DNA of 64,000 nt from the NCBI GenBank assembly GCA_921293015.1, contig OV121088.1:1116001-1180000 (forward strand), written 5' to 3'. The notes beneath the pieces are model-generated. The model made no database searches and had not been told where the DNA came from. It saw nothing but the letters and a program-made list of their open reading frames with translations. Source of the DNA: Phorcus lineatus (Eukaryota; Mollusca; Gastropoda; Trochida; Trochidae). Position numbers and translations under genes: made by a program. Shown piece after piece: positions 39,101 through 54,100 of the stretch (positions are counted from its first letter, which is position 1; each line of letters opens with the position of its first letter).

Positions 39101-42100
39101 TCTTATGTTCCTTTGACAACATGTGAAAATATGAACATAATAAAGTCATATTCATTAAGACTGTAACGCATTTAAGTGACAATAAATGAAGTCATGTTCT
39201 CACCTAACAGGGAACACACGAGAGGGCGTAGCGTCATAGTTCGGTCTCCTTTCACTTTCCGATGTCTCATTTGCTGTTAAACAAAATCAGTATCAAAATT
39301 AAATATAACATCAAATGACATATTTATTCCATTTCAGATACCATGGCCCACTTTGTAAAAATAAATGCATTTTGATAATACCAACAAAGCCTTTTGAATG
39401 TTTATCACATGAATTTTTTGACTGGAAGATCAATGGGGCTTAACAAGTTTTCTTAAATTTCAACAATGTTAATATCTGTAAAAGTATTGAATTCCCAATT
39501 TCAAATCATCCTTCTGAAGTTCGAATAATCATTTTGATGTGTAAGCAAATGCTAACTTCAAATGTTTAATTCAAATCATCAGTTTGATAAATCAGTATAC
39601 ATGTATCGACTTTAGATTCCAAATTCTAACAATTATTTTGCTGTTGATGAGTAAGCAAATACTAACTTCAATTGTTTAATTCAAAACATCAGTTTGATAA
39701 ATCAGTATACATTAATTCTAACAATCCTGATAATGTGTCAACAAGTTATGACTTCAAATTCTTAATTCAACTAATCAGTTTGCTGTGTCAGCATGATCTC
39801 CATGTGTCAGGATGCTCACCATCCTGTGGAGCGGAACCCTAAATGTCATGTTCATGTCGTGCATCAGTGAGTTCGCATACTGGTCCTGCAACATAAACAA
39901 ACAGCGTGCTCGTGATTAAACCGCGGAGAGAGAAATAGAGGTGGAGTCAGAAAGCATGCAAGCATCTGTAAAGTAGTTTTTGAGATGTCACATTCCAAAG
40001 TGCATGGGGTTGAAGAAACTGGGAAAATGAATGATGTTTAAAGGCGCAGTCATCAAGAGTGATAACTACCCTGCATACTCCACAGCTGCCAAGTGGGTGC
40101 CTGAGTGTACTTGGAGGTTGTTATTGAGTCCTCAAATGTTTCATTTCTTAAGTATATGCGATATGAATACAGAACACTGCATTCCTTAGTTGTTAAATCT
40201 GGAATCTCGATTTCTTAAAATATGATTCAATGCCAACTGTTTTGACAAAACTTCAGAAAGTAACAAAGTTTCTCACCTCAGCAATACAGGTTAAAATGAC
40301 CATACAAAGCTTGGTGTTGTTATATCGGGTTGTGTCTGAAAAGAAAAATAGTATTTACAACAAGGGTTCACACATCATGGAAACAGTGTTCGCGGCAGGT
40401 TTTTATACAGTGCGTGCAGAAATGAAATAATAAATTTTCAATTCAAATAGTTCGCGTTTTTTGTTAATGGAGTTTTCATTTCAATAAAATAATTACTAGT
40501 AAAGGTAATAAATTGTCATCAAATTTAAACATCAAAGTTATATTATACAGTATATACATAACATATACGGTTCAGTTTTGATGATAAAACACATGCAGCC
40601 ACATGCCTGTGTGAGTAACTAGCTGCCGTTCCGAACTTCGTAATATTATACAGCATGATAATTGATAATAATCACTTGTAAACATCTCTCTGATTGGATG
40701 AAACGAACGACTTCCGGGTAATTCCATCGGTAAAGTAACCAATGACAGGGCTTTTAGCAATGGGATTTCCAGGTTTCGATTATTTTTGGCAGGACATCGT
40801 AAGCAGACAATCAGCTTAGAATGATTGTTTTTAACATTATTGAACAATATAAGCGTAAGTGTATAATTATATGTGCGTGCAAAACACGCAGTTACAATAT
40901 ATTTTGCGTTTTTATATGATTTTTATGCGTGAAAAACGCAGGTTTATGCGTTAACGCGAACACTGGAAAATACTTCAATAAAATGTAATAAGTAATACTC
41001 AATTAGTTTCAACAGCAAACAAGTGTTTGCCACTAACATGGCAATGTCCCCCGCCTTTATGAGATATTTGGCATAATTAATATTATTGCGTTAACAATGT
41101 ATTACAGTGGTCAAAGTGTCATGGTGACCATGAAAATGAGGTCAGGGTCACCAATGTCCACTGGCATCTGAGTCTTCTGCCATTGAAAGCTGTCACCAAA
41201 TATGAACACTCTAGGTCCTAAGCTTCATGAGTTATCGCGTTAACAAGAATCCTGACTTACGTGGTGTCGTGGTGACTTGAAAATGACGTCAAGGTCACCA
41301 AAGTCGACTGGCGTCTGAGTCTTCCTCTATTGAAAGCTGTCACCAAATATGACCACTCTAGGTGCTAAGCTTCATGAGTTATTGCGTTAACAAGAATCCG
41401 GACGTACGTACGTACGGACAGACGCCGCTGAATTCATAGTCCCCCGTTCCGCGTTGCGGCGGGGGACAATAAACGTGTTACTTACATGAAATGTTGAATG
41501 ACATCCTTAAAACATTTTTGCAATAAAGAAATAGATGACAGCAACATTCTTCATGGGTCAAGCATGAGCTGAAGATCAGTTCTGACAACAGCAGGCTAGC
41601 ACAAGCAGGTACAGCATTGTTAAAGGATAGCAATCAAACAGGGACCAACCTTTTGTATCCTGAAAGATGATTGAGCTGTATTCTAGGAACGTCACCAGCA
41701 GATTGGTGGGCTGTGCTGCTGACGTCACTTCGTTTGCATTGTCAACTGAACCTGCCATCCAAACATCGAAACATCAGATGTCACAATCTATTTTCATCAT
41801 AGTTCAAATCACAACTCAGGCCAGAAAGTTCATAATCTTCAAAGATGTCATGTTTCTCAAACTGAAAATACTCTCATTGTATAGAGGTAAAGCTTTCACA
41901 GGGTAAATATTTAGTGCAAAACTCAACATATACCTCCTTACAAAGTTAAGTTTTTGTGCAAAAGGGCTTAAGAGACATCAATTAAATTTGATATTGTTGT
42001 GGATAATTCTATTCATGATATACATGCAGCAAAAATTAAACATACCATCCTGCTAAATCAGTGTTAATGAATCCGCCCTCACTACTTCCTAATACCCTGA

Positions 42101-45100
42101 TCTCATTCACGCCAAAACCCTCGTATCGCTAGCTATCTAACCAGCTAATGAGAGCACTCGCATTCAGCAACAGCAGCAAAACCCGGATGTAAAAGTCCGT
42201 TGAATTCAAGCTACTAGCTTCAAGCTCCTTAAATAACGACATTTCATTGGCTGAAATAATAACAGGTGAGCAGCCAAGAATATCAAGCCGCCAACAATAC
42301 AGGAAATTTAGCCCGAAGAAAATCAGGTTTTAGGAAGAGCGAGAGCGGATTCATAAACGCTAATGTAGCAGGATGAAAACATACAGGAATATGGTATGAT
42401 TAAATATCAGTGTTTCAGATTTACGGCGCGACCGCGACATTCTCGCATGATTTCTAAAAAATGTCGCATGGGTTTTCAGCCTTATGCGCCTAACTGTCGC
42501 GTGTAATTGTTTAATTGTACAATTAAATTTTGAAAAAGCTGTCAACTCATCTTCATAGAGGATACAATAATAAATTGTTGGGAAATCGCAAATCCTCATT
42601 GTTTACATGCTGTTACTATACCCTCCCTCCAATAACTTCAAGTTCCGGTTACAAAGCTCCATGCATCCACCTAGGATGACAAATATCAAGCCCACTGTGT
42701 TTGGAGTTTGCGTTTTAAAGCGATTCACAAAGGAACAGCGACCTATATCATATCTGACATGATTGTCACTGTCGGCTTTCATGACAGGGTCAAAACATTA
42801 CAGGTAATGTGTCAGATACTTAATATGCACCATAACTCTTCTTAATCATGTTTAAAGAACTTGAGTGCTTTTAGTTTACTCAATGTAATATATTTTCAGT
42901 CTTTTACCATGGCACGGTTACACGCCTATAAATAGATCTGTACATAAAAATTCTAAACACCCATTAGTGATTAATTTTCTCCAAAGCCAAAATGTTATTT
43001 TGTATTAAACATTTGTATGTTACATCTTTGTTTGTTGTCTGTTCAAGGTAAACTGAATTAATGACTAGTGAAACTTGCTTATTATACATTGAAATGAAAA
43101 GCATTTAGTTAAAAACTGTTAAGAAAATTACTGAATCAGAATGATTTGAGTAACTGAATTATGATTAAATCTTAGACACCTGCTGCATAGTTCCCATATG
43201 TTATTTTCAATATATATATCTTTATATGACCGGCTTTAATAATGGGATTAGGCAAATGGAAACATTTATGTCACAAAAATCAGAACAAAATATTTGACTC
43301 TTTTGTGTGTTTTCATGCTTGACTCATTGTTTTTGAAAATGTCTCATCATTTTTTAGCTTCATGAGACATTTGTCTCACTCTGACTGAAAACAATCTGAA
43401 ACACTGAAATATGGCAAATTGCCCACCTTGATTGTCAAGGACCGGTGATGTAGTTGTTGTTGGTGATGAGGGGGGCGTGGTAGGGGTGGAGGGCGTGTGT
43501 GCCTGCAATACACATGCAATTTAAATGTTATATATTGTTGTATACATTACATAAAAAAATTACATTATTTGAAAGTATATCTTTTTTCCAACAAATTCTT
43601 AATAAAGGAAATAAAAAAACAAAAAAACACAAATCGGAAACCGGAGTACTTACATGTGTCAAGGCTGTGATGAAGTTTCTGTTAAGATGTATAGCTTCAT
43701 ATAAAGCAAGTAGTATGGAGTCATTTGTCCTGAAAAAAACCCAACAAAATATACACTTAACCCTTAAGATGCAGGTCCCAGAATATTCCGGGATGAAATT
43801 AGCTTTGCCAGCAAGTCCCCTTAGCTAGATGCGAGTAGCACACTCTGTTTTTCTCACGCTAACTAATTATGGCCGCGGGTCTCAGTAGCGAAGGACGGAA
43901 ATTTATTGCCTAGCAGTAGTCTCAGTTCAACGCTTGTATTTTTGTTCCGGCTCTCGCTAAGCAACCGTGTTTTGTTTCGTTGGTGTTCTAAATAATGCGC
44001 GAACATGCTCCGAAAGTTATGCGAACACTGATAATGTTTATCGTACCGAAAATAAGCGTTAAAATCATTCAATTTTCCCCCACTCCCCGCCGCACGTGCT
44101 AATAACCTGTGGGCACTTTCTACCCTCTCGAGCACGAGCTTACCGACCCGCGCGTGCTATCGTTTACTGAGACGCGTGCATTTTGACTCTATGCACGCCT
44201 TCCTATCGCACGCCCTATGTTCTGAACCCTTGGGCGGATTTCAATATAGGTGGGATCATTTGGAAGAGAAAAAAATTGTCTTTAATTCGATGTAAAATAC
44301 ATATGTCTGCCTCGTGAAATAAAGATACAGCATGTGCTGCTAAAAAGGTGATTTTTATATATTTTTAGTTTTACACTGTTTTGTCACACCAATTTTCTCA
44401 TGATGTGCTCAACGTATTTTGACATTTTTTATATCACAAGATAGAGAAAAAGATTGGCTTTAATTCCATGTAAAATGTGTACATGCGCAACAATTCATAA
44501 AGACACAGCAAGCGCCGCACAAAAAGGTAATTTTGCCGACTTTCTTATCATATGATCTGAAGCGTGATTTTCATGTGCCTTATTTTCACAATGAATTTCT
44601 TCTACACCGTGAAAGGAATTTTGTTGAATTTTACATCACAATAAAGACAAATGAATTGTCTTCAATTCCCTATATCAATTATTTATGCGCGCAAATAAAT
44701 AAAGTCTCAACAAGTGCCGTAAAAAGAACAACTTTGGCACTTCGCATCTCCGTTAGTGACGCAAATAGGGAAACTTTGGCACTTCATATCTCTGTGTACA
44801 AATGACGCATTTCAAAACCATTTATATCATTATCAAGAGGAATAAATTGTCTACAAAGTGATATATAATAAGTACATGCGCTAAAACAAATGACGATGCA
44901 GTAAGCGCCGCACAAAGGGTCCTTTTCTTATCATGTGATCTGAAGCTCGATTTTCATGTACATTTCTTTGGCACTCGATATTTTCTATACCACTTGGCGG
45001 ATTTTGATAAATATTACATCTAAATAAAGACGGAACGTTGTTCTTCATTTCCATATATTGATCATACATGCAAAAATAAAGGCACAAGAAGTGCTGCAAA

Positions 45101-48100
45101 TTTGGCAAGTTTGGCATTTCGTATTTCTGTAAACAAGTGGCGCGCTCAACAAAGTTTGGTATCAGCGTAAAGAGCAGAAAATGCTCTTCAATTTGATATA
45201 CAATTTGTATATGCGCTCACAGAAATAAAGATTCAACAAGCGCCGCTAAAATGTTATAAATAAATGTAATAAGTAAAAAGAACGATGAAGGAAACCCTGT
45301 TTCTTTAGTGTTCAATTATAGAGTTTTATAAACCATGAAAGTTAAAGGAGAAAAAACTTTTGGATTTACATTCATAGAGTTACTGATGTCTTTTTTTAGT
45401 TAGGGGAATTTTGCGTCGGGCACCGCCATCAGGTCATGGAAAAATTGTCCAACGAAAATGTTGTGGTTGAGACACAGTATGTCGGGGATGCCGTCGGGAA
45501 CCGCCATCAGGTCAAGGCAAAATTGTCCAACGAAAATGTTTGTGGTTGAGACACAGTATGTCGGGGATCTTTCGCCGGGCACCGCCATCAGGTCATGAGA
45601 AAATGAGTCCAACGAAAATGTTCGTGTTCGAGGAAAAAAATTTCAGCGGACTTTCGTCGGGCACCGCCACCAGGTATGTGTTTTTTTCTGCCAAATCTTT
45701 GTTTGTCGAGGAAACTCATTTTTGAAAAAAAAGTTTGGTAGCATTCCGAGGTACAGCACCATGTTTCAGAATTTATCACACGTCACAAGATTGCACTAAA
45801 GCTTATATCAGTTTGATGTCAGAGAAGGAAAATGAGGGGGATAATCAAGAAGATTGAAGAAAGAAGAAAGAAGCAGAAGTGTGGATGAGCGTTACTCTCA
45901 TTATAAAGTTTATTCTTCACATCAATAAGGTGAATAAGTGTAATATAAAATACTTATTGTCAATAAAATAATCTTTTTTTTAAGTCGTAAAAGAGACAGA
46001 GAAAGTCAATGTGAGCTGTCACTGGACGTTCGATACGAGCCGCATCACGAACCTACCCCCGATCTTTCGCAATTTGTATTCTTAGAATCGGGTGGCGAAA
46101 CTCCATACTTTTTACATCATCGTAAAGGGAAAAGAACTGGCTTTCATTCAATATGAAATGTGTATGTGCGCAACACATAATAAAGAAGCGGCAAAAAATG
46201 CGAGAAATGTCGCAATTATCAATTTTTTCCCTCAAATGTCTGAGGGTACCCCTCTTTAACGGTTCATATCTCCCGAACTATTTGGCACTTTTTACAATTT
46301 TTTTCACCTTTCTCAAGCGGAAAGAATGATCTTTAATTCCATGTATAATATGCATGTGCGCAGTTAATAAAAATGGTGCCGCGAGTGAAGCGACAAATGT
46401 CGCAAATAAAACGATTGTCAAAATCTGTTTTCCAGTAGTTGAGGGTGTTGCTCTTTCGCGGTTCATATCTCCCGAACCATTTAATGCTTTTTTATATTTT
46501 TTTCACCTATTTCAAGGGAATAGAATTGTCTTTAATTCCATGTATAATATGCATATGCGCAGTCAATAATAACGATGCGGTGAATGATGCGACTGGTGTC
46601 GCAAATTGAACGCTTATCAAAATTTGTTTTCAAGTAGTTGAGGGTATCCCTCTTTCGCTTTTCATATCTTTTGAACCAGTTGGCACCTTTTCATTATTTT
46701 TTCACAGTCGTAAGGACGAAAGATTTATCTTTAATTCCATGTATAATTTGTACATGCGCAGCAAGAAATAACGATGCGGCGTGCGTATAGAATGATTGAT
46801 TTTATTATCTCGGAATGTTCGCCCGCGTGTGACTTCACGCGCCGAGAGGATCGGTACAGCAGGAAGCAACGCTGGTGCTTAGAACACTGGCACTCGCATG
46901 CTGGTGCCTCGGGGGTGCCCTGGGGGTATAACGGCACTAATTAGCGTACCGATGCCAGACTGCCCAAGGGAGAATTAGTTCTGGCTAAAAATCCTGTTAT
47001 GTCGGAGCATCCTCGGGGTACCCCCAACCATCTTTCACGGCGTATATCTTTTGAACTGGGTGACATATTCTAACAATTTTTTATCATCATAAAGAAGAAT
47101 AAATTGTCTACAATTCCATATATAATACATGTATGCGCGCTAAGTATTAGGGATTTTATTCAGCCAGAAATAAAGACAATCTTTAGATGATTGTAGAAAT
47201 CTAACTAGAGGTCGCATTGTAAAAAGATATATATCATCGTAAAGAGGAATAATGTATCTTCAATTCCATATAAAAATTTTAATTGTGCGATTATATTTAA
47301 GGATTTTCCGTAACTCTAAATAAAGACAATCTTCATATTGTAATAGAAACCGTTCTAGGTAAGATAAAAATTTCATCCAAAGTGTCGGATAAAGATCGTT
47401 CATTTGTGTACGGGATTGGCGGGCTACATTTTCATCCATAATTCGCCATGTGAATACACCATATATTGTAAAAACGGTCGTGTCTTGCGGTGCTAAATAA
47501 TTCAGCCGCAGGGGCTAATTGCGTTATAACGGTAGCGAGGCGAGTGCTGGAAAATTCAGCCACGGGGGCAAAACTGGTCAAAATAATATTCAGCAACGGA
47601 AGGGTTAATATTAATCACACAATAATCTTATAAAATTTCAGAAAAACACTTACTTAAAAATATATAATGATAATTTAGATTTGTACAAATATTATGATCC
47701 GTTTAAGTATTAGACTTTTCTTTACATTTAATATTGAAATCATGAAATCAATAGAATGAATTGTATGAACACTGACGCAACTATCCAACTAATAAGATAA
47801 TGTGAATTGAAAGGAAAGATAATTATCATTATGAAACATTCTGTGATTTTACTTTAAGCAGTGATCACTTTGGGAAAATTTACATATCAATTTTTAATTT
47901 TTAAATTGTCATCTCAGAATGGTTGGGAACTCATTAATTAGTTCTAAGGTTACAATACTGAAACTTGCCTCATTATTTCCATTTTCTTCTCTTCTGCTAC
48001 AAACATATTTCCTACCTGAAACGTCAATCAAGGGAGTTAACTCTTCCTGAAGTTGATGCTTTTCAAAATTGTACAACCAAAACAAATGGTGAAAGAACTG

Positions 48101-51100
48101 TTGTTGATTGAACAAAAAATCAGTACATTTTGGAAGAAGAAACATTTTACAGAAGATTTCAACTTTAGAACATATTGGACTATTTAAAAGAAACATTTTC
48201 AGGTTGTTCTGGTGTTATACATTCTTCACTGTAACTCAAAGACAGAGATGTAGAGAATATTTTACTCACCATGTTTGCGAAGGCAGAAAACCAGCCAGCT
48301 TGGGGTTCAGAACTCTGGACTTGGAAGTTCCTGGAATAAACATTGGATGTACTCAACGTCATAAACAACTATTCCTCCCACTCCAGGGAATATTTGGTGA
48401 ACTTCCTACAAATACATGATTGCCTTCTCTGCATCTCCCCCATAGCTATAAGGACTAATTACAAAGGGGCAGTAGCACATTTAGCACAGAAAAGTAAAGT
48501 TAGTAAAGTAAGCTTAAAGACATATTCAAATACGGATATAATGAATCCAAATTACCTATAAATCAATGAAGCATATCTGAATTCACAAGTTTTGAATCAG
48601 ATTTTGGATTCTTGCATGTAAATTGGTAAGTTTATGACGACAGTTTTTCATGAATAGCAAGTAAAATTTAACATCTTTCTGTAAAAGGAAAGCTTATCGA
48701 TGATTGAAAAATAGACAAAATGGAATACATTTTACTCATTAACCTGGTAACTGTATAAATATACATAAAGAAGAAGTAGTTTTTAACAATTCTTACTTCT
48801 CTTAAGTATTTTTTTCTAAATGCAATATTGAAGACTTAAGATTTAGATTTAGTGAAAATACAACAATAACTCACACTCAACCATTAACCAAATAACTTAA
48901 AAAAGCCTTTGTTCAACCTACCTGTTGAAATCCACCAGAGCACAGGACACTATTTGAGCATAACCCTGTCACAAATAGACAACATAAAACTTATAATTTC
49001 TACTACAAAAATTTCAAAAGTTTTCTTTAAAATCAAAATTGTTATTACTTAGTAACTCTAAATGTCATTAAAACAAACATTTTGCTGCATTTCATTTCTA
49101 AAGAATAGGTTGCTTGAATATGACTCATTAACATTGTAATAAATAAAGAATATAAACACAAGAGTACTAATAGCAGAACTATCACGTAGAATTACAAATT
49201 ATGCAACTCTCATTTGATTACCTTTGAGAAAACATACAACATTATGCAAGTGGTTAATATAACAGATGAAGTTAGTGAAGATTTAATATGCTAATAGACT
49301 TTAAAAAAGTACATACGGTCAAGGCCAACTCATCGTCTAATATTGACAGCTTGACTATGTATGGATTTGCAGACTGGAAAATAAAAACAAAGCTAATAAT
49401 TGAGAGTTCATTATATAATTAATGTCTTTCTCACATTAGGTAAATATCTTAAATTTTTCTAAGGGGCAGTATAGAAGCTGGATTTCCAATCTCAAGATCT
49501 CTCAATGAATGGTAATGAGGAGAAAAGGATGCAAATGCTCTCATAGCAGGAAAATAAACATAATGTTTCCAAACACTTTTTTTTAGTATTTTTTTTATTC
49601 AGTACAAAGATTGTTGTTTACATGTCTTTACATACATTCAACAAAACTTTAATCAGTCATCTTTACTACTCGGAATACCAATACTTATCATCCATAATGT
49701 ACACATAGACTGGTATTTCAGATAATTATCTTTCATATTGTTTATGATCTTAACATAATTCTGTCTATGATAATATAAAGATTGATACTACTAAAGCCAA
49801 TCTTTCACCAATGGTCTACATTTTTGTTTCAATATAAAGTATTTGTTGTTTTTTGTTGCAATATATTTTTCTTTTTTCATTAGCTTGTAGAGAGAATTGT
49901 TAAAATTTTGAAATCTGTTTCTCTTTCTAGGAACTTCTTCTTATAAAATTATTTAACAAAATAAAAACAAATCAAATCAAGGTTATTTTTTTCTCACTTT
50001 ATTCATCTCTTAACAAAAACCTTAAAGAACAAAAAAAGAAGTGCTCCCACCTCATGTTTCCTGTACTGGACCAACAGCGTGAGGACCAAGATGGCGTCAT
50101 GACCGAGGGACACCCTCAGCAAAGGATTTCCTAAAATCTGAAACAGAAAACAAACATAAAATTGAAATTTTTGAACAAGCACCTGAAATGAATAATTTTT
50201 TGGCAAAAATAGAGATCCTTGAAGAAAAAGTGCCACTTCAATACCCAATCCATACACGGATAAAGATAACCTTGTTTCTACATTTTCAACGAAAAACATA
50301 TCCTGCTACGTTCAATTTGCTTCGCCTCATTCAAAAGACATCAACATTGAAAGGAAATTTGTTAGTTTAGTAAAACAGTTATATTGTTATAAAAGCAACA
50401 CAGTGATTTACAAATAATATTAAATTAAGTCTAAAGATGTAACTTGTTGGATATGACAGAAGCATACCTAAAGGATCTACACTAACAGAAACACATTATC
50501 CAGGCAGATCCAGGGCATTAAAAGGAGATTTACCTTACTACAAAAAGGATGGGGGTTAAGCCAACTTCCATGCATTTACGTTTATGCATTTATGGGGATG
50601 GATTTGCGTAACCCTCAACCCCCTTGAAACCACCAGATAAATGCTATGCATTGATAGTTGAGCAACTAAATGACGGACTGCACATTTTCTATTCATATTC
50701 CAATTTTCTTATCCTGCTCCTGTTGTTGACCTGTATTATATATCGGAAAAACACAAAGAGAGTGTGACAACCCACCATTATGAGGGACTCGAAGACACTG
50801 TTGATGAGGATGTACTCCAGCATCGTGTTCTGACTGATGTTGTCTGTCGCCTGAAATAACGAATCCGAAATCAGATGAGACGCCTTAAACTATAAAAATC
50901 GGTCTTCAAAGATACAAAATAAAACTTGCTTACACAATTCATGTAAGTGTTTCAACATTTCTTTATGAATATTTGATAATATGAAATAAATGGTTGAAAT
51001 CTTTTCTCCAATCTTGATATAATGGTTGACTCAGTAATATAGCCAAGTTGCTGAAAACGCTTGTCACAACTGAATCAAAACAAAAAACAACAAAAACAAA

Positions 51101-54100
51101 TAAAAACATAAATCAAAAGACAAAACAAAAGAATCTGAAACCTTACTTGTCAAAGGTTTATTGATTTGGTTTGATGCATAATGCACCATCAGCTTATTTG
51201 AATCCACAGAGCTCCTTCAAACATCTTGTTCTTGTTGAGGCCAAAAGCCTCAACTCTAGGTACATGACCAGCATATTAAACGACTAGTCGACTCACACCC
51301 AGAAACAGCGGCACAAACCGGACAACAAATCAGTTGAGTTTGAGATATTATCTTCATGTTCCTTGAATAACATTTCATTGGCTGAAAAAATTACTTACTG
51401 ACCATAGCCAGGAAGGATCAGCTGTCAGCTATGTGAGGAATATGTCCTGTAGAAGATCAGGGTATTGGAAGGAGCTCTGCAGATTCAAATACGGTGATGA
51501 AGCAGGCTTGGTTTGGTGGAACATTATCTACCCAAGTACGACCACCAATGAGAAGTCTATGAGAATGAGAGGAAGTATTCAATAACTCACCGTGATGAGC
51601 ACTAAGAGGAACTTGAGAGCCAGCTGTTTGATACCAGTTGGGAAGTCGCCGGTCAGGAACCGGTTCACGTTGTCAATCAGTGTCTGAAAAATAATCTCAT
51701 ATTCATGAATAGGGAAGTCTGAGTTATTCAAGTTTTAAGAAACAATGAAAGAAACTGGGGAAAATTTAATGATAAATTAGCCTTTAATGCAAATACAATG
51801 ACTGAGGTTTCAATATGTCCAGCTATAAAAACTATGATCCTACCAGATGCACAGTCGGACTACACACCAGTTACTTGGTCAGGTTTCCTCCCAGATTCAG
51901 AACAAAAAAAGACAGGGTTGCACAACAATGATAGCTGTCCATGTGGTTTATTTCTATACATGTGGGACACTCTGAATTTCTATAGACAGAGAGCCATTAA
52001 TTGGTCAGATCAAATAACAACTGGAGGTCCGCAGTTTCAGGGCTTAAATGATCTTCAGATTTATTCCAAAATGTATGAGATTGAAATTCTAACCTCTCCT
52101 AAAAGAAATTTCCAAGTAAATATATATATTTGTTTACCTGCATTACTGATTCAGCTGAATCAAAGCCAATCAAAAGATTGATGACATCAAACCCATAGTT
52201 CCCCAGACTCTTGCGAAAGATTCCACGAATTATTGCACAAAGTGTCTGAAAAAAACAAAGCAGAAATCTCTGATAGCTGAGTTATAAATGTGGAAGTTAC
52301 AAAACAACTTAATGCTAGACACAACAATTATAAAGGAAATTCTGAATTTCTGGGATTTCTGAATATTGGCCTTTTTCTAAAATTAAAAATTAAATTATGA
52401 AGTGTTGAAAATTTAAACATAAGGAAAAGCATGACAACTCTTCTACTACAGTCCAAGTTGTCTGCATATCATGTCACTCAATGATCAAATGAATTAATCA
52501 AATGAAAATAGTAAAATGGTTCATAAAAGAATTTATCAATAAAACTAGATTTACCTCCCTGGCTTTAAATTTACTTCTTCACACTTTTGCTCAATAACAG
52601 TATAAAGGATGTGCAGCCATTTTGATTTCCCCAAATATTTACAACATTTATAAATATTTAGAGAAATCTAAGCAAATAACTTACATGAAAGGCGTTCACA
52701 ACTCGGATGAGATTTTCTTGCGAGAGGGTCTCCACGCAGTGATAAAACAGCAGGTTCAAATTGTCCTGAATGAAAAAATAGAAGTTAAAATCTATTTCTT
52801 GAATACCTAATTTCTTTCTCTTAATCACCTATAATCTACAAGGTACTTGAGACATAAATAATCATAGTTATGTTACTTCAAATAATTGTTAAAAGACCTA
52901 AATGTTGAACTATGGAAATTTGACTTTAAAAGGAAAATAGGCAAAACAACAATGTTTGATACTTAAAACATCTTACAAATTAAAAAAGTATAATTAAGAA
53001 TTAATTTTGGGGGGGAATATTTTAACTTGTCACAATGTGACAAAATAAGTGTTCATTAGCCATGGATTTTTGTACTAGCATTTTAAAAACAAAGAAGAAA
53101 TGTTACATTATTTGATTACCAAATCAAACACTTGGTTAAATGATACAAATCATAATATCAAACAGCACTAGTTGTCTATACCTAGTATTAAAGAGCCACT
53201 CCGTGAGTTGTTGGAGTCATATATGCCAAACTTAATCAATGGTGTCATTTGATCGCGAAGTATCGGCTGTTACCAAAAAGAAGCATATTAGAACTTGTTG
53301 GGTTTTTTTACAGTGACAATATGAAGGAAGAACGTCGAAATTATGATCGAAAACCGCCAGGAGGGCACTTTATAAGGAGTTGATAGTTTTTATAACTAGT
53401 ATCCATGTATATTGGACGTGGTATCTACACCTCTTTGCATTTATAAGGCTGTTTTTAAATTTTCATGGAAAACCAGTATTCGTCATATGTATGTCTTTAG
53501 GACATGAAAAGTCAAGATGTGTTGATTTTATATCACCACATATGACATTTAGGTTCGTATCAAAGGTAAATACTATGTTATGAAAATCAAGGAGTGGCTC
53601 TTTAAGGAATCCTATATTTGAAACCCTAGTATTTATTCAAATTCAATAACTGCTTCTTACCTTAAGGTTCAGAAGGCCTTCTCCGCTTAGTTTCTCTATT
53701 TCATTCTCAATGTAGCTGGTGTTCACCTAAATGTACAAATTGTCATTGAAAAAGGTAGTTTCATGATTACATATACTATCCATAACAATACATACCAGCC
53801 TTTTCATACCAACACATAACGAAAAACAATGGATCCAAATAAGTGCCTTTTCCCTTTAAGCGCTCTCTCCCGCGTTCTCTCCCGTTCAGCGCTCTCTCCC
53901 TTTAAGAGCTATCTCCCTTTAAGCGCTATCTCCCTTAATTAATCAAATCATATTGATAAGGTTAACAAGGTTGATAAGGTTGATGTACTGTAACAACAAC
54001 CAATCACCTTGTTGACCTTATCAATATAATTTATTTAACTCTTTGTACTTCAACCTACTCAACTGTACAAGCCTATTCCCATATTTGTATATTCCTTCTC

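Larger units (their letters stand above)
43757..47608. mobile_element. Large TTAA-bounded element in ARMH3 intron 12 (piggyBac-like ends, non-autonomous)
   Basis: TTAA at 43757-43760 and 47605-47608 flank 3,844 bp that begins CCCTTAAGATGC and ends GCAACGGAAGGG (reverse complement CCCTTCCGTTGC). TTAA duplication and CCCTT ends fit the piggyBac superfamily. The interior has no transposase; it is mostly a worn series of about 190-bp units, an 80-bp tandem repeat and GC-rich patches. Removing it would leave an intron of about 390 bp, typical for this gene. Orientation unknown. A composite of several insertions is possible. Confidence 0.6.

Noticed and set aside
43863-44135. 90-codon minus-strand open frame starting [12 protein letters not shown]
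   Set aside because: Lies within the intron-12 element in GC-rich sequence; no recognised domain and not linked to transposase motifs.
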